A stretch of 64,000 nucleotides of DNA, taken from Mycobacterium syngnathidarum (lineage in GTDB: Bacteria > Actinomycetota > Actinomycetes > Mycobacteriales > Mycobacteriaceae). The position numbers and the translations under genes are program-made. Position 1 is the stretch's first letter, and each line of letters begins with the position of its first letter. Shown piece after piece: positions 58,062 to 64,000 of this stretch. Below the pieces are notes generated by a model that saw nothing but the letters and a program-made list of their open reading frames with translations, did no database searches and was not told the DNA's origin. The stretch spans positions 248,001 through 312,000 of the forward strand of contig NZ_MLCL01000089.1 in assembly GCF_001942625.1 (NCBI RefSeq). The letters are read 5' to 3'.

Positions 58062-59690
58062 TCATCCCTTGACCAGCGCCCGCTCGAGGATCGGCGCGAG
58101 GTCCAGCCCGGTCGGCAAGGTGCCGAAGGCCTGGCCCCACTGCCCGCCGAGCCGGCTGGCCAGGAAGGCCTCGGCCACCGCCGGATGTCCGTGACGCACC
58201 AGCAGCGCGCCCTGTAGCGCCAGCGAGATGTCCTCGGCCACCTTACGACCGCGGTACTCGATCGTCTCCAAGTCGGCCAGGTCGTTCTGCAGGGTGGTGA
58301 CATGGCGGTCCAGCCGCGGGTCCTGTCCGGCGGTCTTGGACAGTTCGTCGAACAGCACCTCGACGCTCTCCGGCCGGGTAGCCATGGCGCGCAAGGTATC
58401 CAGCGCGCTGACGTTGCCCGAGCCCTCCCAGATACCCATCAGCGGGGCCTCGCGGTACAGCCGCGGCATACCGGAATCCTCGACGTAGCCGTTGCCGCCC
58501 AGGCATTCCATCGCCTCGGCGGCGTGCGGGGTGGCGCGCTTGCACACCCAGTACTTGCCGGCCGCCAGGCCGATACGGCGCAGCAGCGCTTCCCGCTCGT
58601 CGCCGCGGACCGCCTTGTCGGTGGCACCGGCCATCCGCATCGCCAGCATGGTCGCCGCTTCGGCCTCCACGGCCAGGTCGGCCAGCACGTTGCGCATCAG
58701 CGGCTGATCGATCAGATAGGCGCCGAACGCCTTTCGGTGCTGGGCGTGGTGCACGGCGCGGGTCAGCCCGCTCCGCATGCTGGTGGCGCTGCCCAGCGTG
58801 CAGTCCAACCGGGTGAGGTTGACCATCTCGATGATGGTCGGCACGCCGCGGCCCTCCTCGCCGACCAGCCAGGCGGTGGCGCCGTCGTACTCGACCTCGC
58901 TGGAGGCGTTGGCGTGGTTGCCGAGCTTGTCCTTGAGGCGCTGCAGGAACATCCGGTTGCGGCTGCCGTCGGGCAGGATGCGCGGCAGGAAGAAACAGCT
59001 CAGGCCGCCCGGGGCCTGTGCGAGAACCAGGAAGATGTCGCACATCGGCGCCGAGGTGAACCACTTGTGCCCGCGCAGCGAGTAGGTGCCGTCACCGTTC
59101 GGCGTGGCTTCGGTGGTGCCGGCACGGACGTCGGAGCCACCCTGCTTCTCGGTCATCGACATGCCCGCCGTGATGCCGGCTTTGGTCGTGGCGAGCTTGA
59201 GTTCGGGGTCGTACGCCCGGCTGGTCAGCAGCGGCTCGTAGATGGCCGCCAGCTCGGGGTTGAACCGCAGTGCGGGCACCACGGCGTAGGTCATCGAGAT
59301 CGGGCAGACGTGCCCGGGCTCGACGGTCCACACCGAGGTCTTGGCGGCGCGGACCACATGCGATCCCTCGCGCTCATCGGCCCACGGAGCGCCGTGCAGG
59401 CCGTGGGTGACGGCCACGTTCATCAGCTCGTGGTAAGCCGGGTCGTACTCGACTTCGTCGATCCGATAGCCGAGGCGGTCATGGGTGTGCAACACCGGCT
59501 GGTTGCGGTCTGCCAACTCACCCCAGCGTTGAGCCTGGGCGCTGCCGTTGATCGCGCCGAGCTCGTGAACCTCGTCGATGCCCCACTCCCCGCCTTCGCG
59601 GATCAGTGCCTCGGCGAGCACCGGTGAGGTCGCTGAGTTGTAGCCCTCCAATACGGGGACCTGATTGGTGACTACATGCGTATCAGCCAT
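58062..59690 (-). CDS. fadE8: AidB-like acyl-CoA dehydrogenase FadE8
   Basis: Flavoprotein of 542 residues, the same length as FadE8. MTEKQGGSDVRAGTTEA is the AidB/ACAD signature; the FAD-binding and C-terminal ECLGGNGYVEDSG with catalytic Glu region are present. ATG 59690 begins MADTHVVTNQVP; more upstream sequence reads through the promoter. It heads a probable lipid-oxidation block with EchA4, PaaX-like and EchA5, although a hairpin separates it from them. Confidence 0.9.
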   Translation of the reverse strand: MADTHVVTNQVPVLEGYNSATSPVLAEALIREGGEWGIDEVHELGAINGSAQAQRWGELADRNQPVLHTHDRLGYRIDEVEYDPAYHELMNVAVTHGLHGAPWADEREGSHVVRAAKTSVWTVEPGHVCPISMTYAVVPALRFNPELAAIYEPLLTSRAYDPELKLATTKAGITAGMSMTEKQGGSDVRAGTTEATPNGDGTYSLRGHKWFTSAPMCDIFLVLAQAPGGLSCFFLPRILPDGSRNRMFLQRLKDKLGNHANASSEVEYDGATAWLVGEEGRGVPTIIEMVNLTRLDCTLGSATSMRSGLTRAVHHAQHRKAFGAYLIDQPLMRNVLADLAVEAEAATMLAMRMAGATDKAVRGDEREALLRRIGLAAGKYWVCKRATPHAAEAMECLGGNGYVEDSGMPRLYREAPLMGIWEGSGNVSALDTLRAMATRPESVEVLFDELSKTAGQDPRLDRHVTTLQNDLADLETIEYRGRKVAEDISLALQGALLVRHGHPAVAEAFLASRLGGQWGQAFGTLPTGLDLAPILERALVKG

Positions 59691-59740
59691 GAACCCAGTG
59701 TTACAAATTTCCGACAGTCGCACAATAGTTGTAATAATGG
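59691..59740 (-). promoter_or_regulatory. fadE8 promoter region
   Basis: On the minus strand TTGTGC and TAACAC, 16 bases apart, may be -35/-10. TTACAA (59701) and TTGTAA (59729) form an inverted repeat that overlaps them and may be an operator. Confidence 0.35.
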
Positions 59741-59779
59741 CGGGGGTTGGCCTGGCCACGCCGTGCCCTTGCCCGCCAA

Positions 59780-59827
59780 TGTCACGTCCGCGTGGCTCCC
59801 GATCGCGGGAGCCACGCTAGCGTGACA
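59780..59827 (-). terminator. Large hairpin after the PAP2-type gene
   Basis: GCGTGGCTCCCG-atcg-CGGGAGCCACGC forms a 12-bp perfect stem at 59790-59817. Outer arms TGTCACG and CGTGACA extend it across three-base bulges. It lies 30 bases past the PAP2-type gene stop and is unrelated to the GAGCAGACGC family. Confidence 0.7.
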
Positions 59828-59857
59828 GAAGACCTGCAGACCGCGGCTCGCGAGCGC

Positions 59858-60958
59858 TCAGACCCGATCGGGTTCGGCAGTCGACAGATCACCGCTTTCA
59901 TCAGCCTGTGCCGACCGTCGCGCTTCGTAACGACCCAGCGCGAACATCACCACGCCCGCCAATGCCCAGCCGAGCAGGATGTCGATGACATAGTGCTCAG
60001 CCGTGTACACCAGGGTGAAGGCCATGATGAGCGGATAGGCCACGAGGAATGGCCTCCATCCGCGGTTCACCCGGCTCCACAAGAACACCGCAACGGCGGC
60101 GGTCAGGCCCGCATGCAGGGACGGGATCGCCGCGACGAGGTTCACGCTCGCCTGCCCCTGGTCGATCAGCGCGGTCGCGGAGTGCAGATTGAGCTTGCCC
60201 CAACCCCGGGTGACGATCCTCTCGATCCACGCGTGCGCACCGTCCTGGCTGGTGTCCACGGCGCCCAGCAGCCCGCCGTCGACCGCGTGACGCGCCGAGC
60301 GGAACATGCACCTGGGCCCGGATGGGCCACCATCGACGTCGGCGGCCGTGCACCGGGCCGCGGCCCACGGCGGCGCGGCCGGCAACAGCGCGTAAACCGC
60401 CAACGCGGTGAACGACAGCCCGACGAACAGTCGGACAAACCGCTTCCATTCCTCGCGGTCGCGCAGCCACAGCACCCCGGCGACCACGTAGGGAAGGATG
60501 AAGAAAGACATGTAGACCGTACTGATCACGACTTCCCACCACGGCGGGTGCAGCTGTTTCAGCCGTTCCTGCAACCACACCGTGGGCACGGTGCCGAAGA
60601 ACATCCAGCGATCCGCGTCGACCTGCCAGTGCCACAACGTGGGTCGGCCGACCAGGGTGGCCGCTCCGCGGCTCAGGTCGTAGGCAACGAGCACCAACGC
60701 GAACGGCAGCCAGTCCCGGACGACGTACAGCATCCGTCTGCCCTGCCCGATGCTCGCGACCAGCAGACCCGTGCAGATATAGACCAGCAGCAGCTCGCGG
60801 TTGAACGCGAAACCGTCGGTGGCGGTCCGGTAGATCACGACGCCGGCCCACACCGCGATCGCCGCGTAACGGACGAACCGCAGACGGTTGCCGCGCGGCG
60901 GCGGAGGAGGATCCGGAGCGAGCGGCAGCGCAATTGATGGCCGGTCAATCGCGGTCAC
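59858..60958 (-). CDS. PAP2/inositolphosphotransferase-like membrane protein
   Basis: Membrane protein of 366 residues with about seven hydrophobic helices. AAIPSLHAGLTA and YTAEHYVIDILLGWA match the two histidine motifs of PAP2-type phosphatases and AUR1-like inositolphosphotransferases. The likely reaction is transfer or removal of a lipid phosphate. A Cys-rich loop ([16 protein letters not shown]) faces outside. It is not in an operon with recognisable lipid genes. Confidence 0.82.
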   Translation of the reverse strand: MTAIDRPSIALPLAPDPPPPPRGNRLRFVRYAAIAVWAGVVIYRTATDGFAFNRELLLVYICTGLLVASIGQGRRMLYVVRDWLPFALVLVAYDLSRGAATLVGRPTLWHWQVDADRWMFFGTVPTVWLQERLKQLHPPWWEVVISTVYMSFFILPYVVAGVLWLRDREEWKRFVRLFVGLSFTALAVYALLPAAPPWAAARCTAADVDGGPSGPRCMFRSARHAVDGGLLGAVDTSQDGAHAWIERIVTRGWGKLNLHSATALIDQGQASVNLVAAIPSLHAGLTAAVAVFLWSRVNRGWRPFLVAYPLIMAFTLVYTAEHYVIDILLGWALAGVVMFALGRYEARRSAQADESGDLSTAEPDRV

Positions 60959-61023
60959 TCGGGTGAGCGTAGTTCACCGATCGGTCATCGCACGTTTGAC
61001 CGGCGTTCGCTATCGAATTGTGA

Positions 61024-61776
61024 TCAACCGACGTGCTCGCGCAGGAAGTTGATGTCGTCCTTGCGGCCTTCCTCGGCCGTTTCGCAGATCACCGGCGCAT
61101 CGGCGGCCTTGACCACCGCGGCCAGCAACTGCGGATCGATCTGGCCGGCACCGAAATTGGCGTGGCGGTCGGCGCCGGAACCGGCCGCGTCGCGCGAATC
61201 GTTGCAGTGCACCAGGTCGATGCGCCCGGTGATGGCCTTGATGCGGTCCACCGCGTCGATCAACGCCTCCCCCGCCGCCCATGCGTGGCAGGTATCGAGA
61301 CAGAACCCGATGCCCTTGTCCCCGATGTGGTCCCACAACCTGGCAATGGTGTCGAAATGCCGGGCCATCGCGTGATCGCCGCCGGCTGTGTTCTCCAGAT
61401 AGACCGGCACGTCGGTGTTCAACGCATCAAGGGCCTTGACCCAACGTTCGAACCCGGCCTCCATGTCGTTGTCATCGGCATGCCCGCCGTGCACGATCAC
61501 CGCGGTGGCGCCGACCTCGGCCGCCGCGTCGCACGTGTCCTGCAGGATCTTGCGGGACGGAATCCGCACCCGGTTGTTGGCCGAGGCCACGTTGATCAGG
61601 TAGGGCGCATGCACGTACAGGGGCACCGTCGACGCCTTGAGCACCGCCGCATCCTCGCGAGGCTTCGGCTTCTTCCAGCTCTGCGGGTTCCCGAGGAAGA
61701 ACTGGACGACGTCGGCGCCGTCCGCGGCGGCCGCGGCCAGCGGGTCGGTGTTGTCTACGTGTGAGCCGATGAGCAC
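61024..61776 (-). CDS. nfo: Endonuclease IV
   Basis: AP endonuclease of 250 residues in base-excision repair. It starts [13 protein letters not shown]. Zinc-binding stretches [49 protein letters not shown] and [11 protein letters not shown] are intact. GTG 61776 fits the conserved N-terminus; longer upstream reading runs into the palindrome. Called end/Rv0670 in M. tuberculosis. Confidence 0.93.
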   Translation of the reverse strand: MLIGSHVDNTDPLAAAAADGADVVQFFLGNPQSWKKPKPREDAAVLKASTVPLYVHAPYLINVASANNRVRIPSRKILQDTCDAAAEVGATAVIVHGGHADDNDMEAGFERWVKALDALNTDVPVYLENTAGGDHAMARHFDTIARLWDHIGDKGIGFCLDTCHAWAAGEALIDAVDRIKAITGRIDLVHCNDSRDAAGSGADRHANFGAGQIDPQLLAAVVKAADAPVICETAEEGRKDDINFLREHVG

Positions 61777-61817
61777 GCCGCCAAGTCTAGGTGGGCACGG
61801 TGACACCCTTCTCCGCC

Positions 61818-61873
61818 GAGCAGACGCGTATGTCCCGCTGTCCCCGGCGTGTCGGGGACATTTGTGTCTGCTC
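61818..61873 (-). terminator. Long palindrome (family copy 3), overlapping a stop codon
   Basis: GAGCAGACGC...TGTCCC pairs with GGGGACATTTGTGTCTGCTC, with mismatches near the middle. The TGA of the AbiEi-like gene (61872-61874) is part of it, read as TGAGCAGACAC on the minus strand. It lies between that gene and nfo. Confidence 0.7.
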
Positions 61874-62753
61874 AACCGGCTAAACGAGGACGCTCGAGGT
61901 GGTGGCGAACTCTGGCAACCAGGTCCAACGGATTGCGCCGCACATCATCGACCACGAGCGGGATCGACGTCCAACCGCACTCCTGCAGCCGGGCGACCTT
62001 CAGCCGGTCATGCTTGAGAGCCGCAGGGCTGGCGTGCCATTCCATGCTCTCGTACTCGGCGACCACCATCGCATCCGGCCAAGCGAAATCGACGCGCCAC
62101 AGCTTGCCGTACAGGTCAACGATTTCGTACTGCAGCTCAGGTAGCGGCAACCCACCGTCGATGAACACCAATCGGGCTTCGCTCTCCATCGGAGACTCCG
62201 CGCGGCCGTCGGCGTACTCGATCAGCTCCCGAACGTTCACGATGCCGCGGCGCCCTTTCTGTTCGCGTATCGCTGCGTCGAGTTCCCCGTCACCGCAGGT
62301 GCCGCTGCGCATAGCGGCGTCGAGGACCGCCAGCGCACGCGGCCGGCGCAAGGTCCTCGCGATTTCTACGGCCGTCCATCCCGGAGCCGTCGCCAACCGA
62401 CCTTGCACACGCTGCAACGGCGCTCCGATTCTCTGGTGCACCATCAGGCCGGCAGTCGGGCGCATTCGGACACCGGGATCAAGTACATGGAGGCGGGCAT
62501 CGCTCTCGGTTCCGAAGCCGTACAGGTCGGCTGCGGTGTGCAGGCAGGCGACCATCGGCTTTCCGGCTATCAGGTCCAGCCCGGCGAGGCGGTCCAGGGT
62601 GTCCGGTGGGGTGAGCGCATAGATCCCGTGCCACACCCTGATGATGGCCCCGACACGCAGATGCTGCGCGAGAGTCTTTCGGGACATCACTCCCATCAGC
62701 TGCCGGTGGGTAGCCACCCCGCCGTTGACGGCGAACACCTCATCGATGAACAC
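61872..62753 (-). CDS. AbiEi-type wHTH plus DUF559/PD-(D/E)xK-like protein
   Basis: Protein of 293 residues. The first 55 residues resemble the N-terminal winged-helix of AbiEi family antitoxin-like proteins ([21 protein letters not shown]...WHGIYAL). The last 110 residues resemble DUF559/Vsr-like nucleases, with E in [12 protein letters not shown] in LWRVDFAWP and E-x-E-like VVAEYES, then [15 protein letters not shown]. Standalone genes of this type are common in actinobacteria and their role is unclear. No toxin partner is adjacent. It is bracketed by copies 3 and 4 of the palindrome. Confidence 0.75.
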   Translation of the reverse strand: MFIDEVFAVNGGVATHRQLMGVMSRKTLAQHLRVGAIIRVWHGIYALTPPDTLDRLAGLDLIAGKPMVACLHTAADLYGFGTESDARLHVLDPGVRMRPTAGLMVHQRIGAPLQRVQGRLATAPGWTAVEIARTLRRPRALAVLDAAMRSGTCGDGELDAAIREQKGRRGIVNVRELIEYADGRAESPMESEARLVFIDGGLPLPELQYEIVDLYGKLWRVDFAWPDAMVVAEYESMEWHASPAALKHDRLKVARLQECGWTSIPLVVDDVRRNPLDLVARVRHHLERPRLAG

Positions 62754-62820
62754 CCGTTGATCGTGCTTGTGCTCCCACCGCTGCGAAAGTCACCGGGCTC
62801 GCTGGCTGTGGATAACTTGC

Positions 62821-62879
62821 CGAGCAGACGCAAATGTCCCCGACACGCCGGGCGTGCGGGGACATTTGCGTCTGCTCGC
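62821..62879 (-). terminator. Long palindrome after rpoC (family copy 4)
   Basis: CGAGCAGACGCAAATGTCCC and its exact complement form 21-bp arms with a further imperfect GC-rich centre. It begins 12 bases past the rpoC stop and probably terminates the rpoBC operon. Confidence 0.8.
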
Positions 62880-62891
62880 GCAGAGAAGTGA

Positions 62892-64000
<1,109 letters not shown>

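Noticed and set aside
61818..62879. The palindrome-flanked segment as an insertion sequence
   Set aside because: The repeats are terminator-like palindromes also present elsewhere at gene ends, there is no transposase and no target duplication is seen.

Overview
The window is high-GC DNA from a mycobacterium, most likely a rapidly growing, non-tuberculous one (Mycolicibacterium type). The evidence is gene content and order: the S10 and str ribosomal operons, a complete mycofactocin locus between them, the 3' end of rpoC, FadE8/EchA4/EchA5-like genes, endonuclease IV, many TetR regulators, P450s, lipoproteins and a cutinase. Much of the order matches what I recall of the M. tuberculosis Rv0668-Rv0711 region read in reverse, with several insertions and losses. 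No tRNA, rRNA, CRISPR array, insertion sequence or phage gene was seen.

Region 1 (about 0.1-8 kb) is an oxidative island. It holds a Rieske ferredoxin with a ChoD-like GMC oxidase, two DUF1254/DUF1214 lipoproteins, and a divergent TetR/cytochrome P450 pair with a clear palindrome between them. Region 2 (8.2-18.4 kb) has a PucR-type regulator divergent from a tightly coupled operon (acyl-CoA synthetase, DUF3556 membrane protein, CrtI-like FAD oxidoreductase, two SDRs), followed by a formylglycine-type arylsulfatase. The operon looks like an uncharacterised catabolic or lipid-modifying pathway.

Region 3 (18.5-23.9 kb, minus strand) is the S10 operon, rpsJ to rpsQ, with overlapping or closely spaced genes and a 536-base upstream gap. 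Region 4 (24.4-30.6 kb) holds a DUF4442 hotdog protein, an NTF2-like protein with a carboxylesterase lipoprotein, a second P450, and a TetR/DHA2 efflux pair whose intergenic region carries two tandem operator-like palindromes.

Region 5 (30.5-38.5 kb) is the mycofactocin locus: mftA-B-C-D-E-F-G on the minus strand and mftR divergent. It is bordered by a PhyH-type dioxygenase. A mycofactocin-coupled SDR lies nearby at 44.3-45.2 kb. Region 6 (38.5-48 kb) holds an ECF sigma factor coupled to a triple-VOC protein, a ferredoxin reductase-like flavoprotein, an Lrp regulator divergent from a DDAH/arginine-hydrolase plus rocD operon, and three cell-envelope proteins (SHOCT membrane protein, cutinase, proline-repeat protein).

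Region 7 (48.1-52.5 kb) is the str operon (rpsL, rpsG, fusA, tuf). Region 8 (52.8-64 kb) has a TetR, two DUF3558-like lipoproteins divergent from two DUF3060 proteins, an EchA5/PaaX-like/EchA4/FadE8 lipid block, a PAP2-type membrane enzyme, endonuclease IV, an AbiEi/DUF559-like protein, and the C-terminal part of rpoC, cut by the window end.

Four copies of one long palindrome family (core GAGCAGACGCAAATGTCC and its complement) sit at gene 3' ends. In two of them the upstream stop codon is part of the palindrome. They are probably mycobacterial terminators. The least explained functional units are the DUF3556 operon, the sigma/triple-VOC pair with two possible start sites, and the nuclease-like gene bracketed by two copies of the palindrome.
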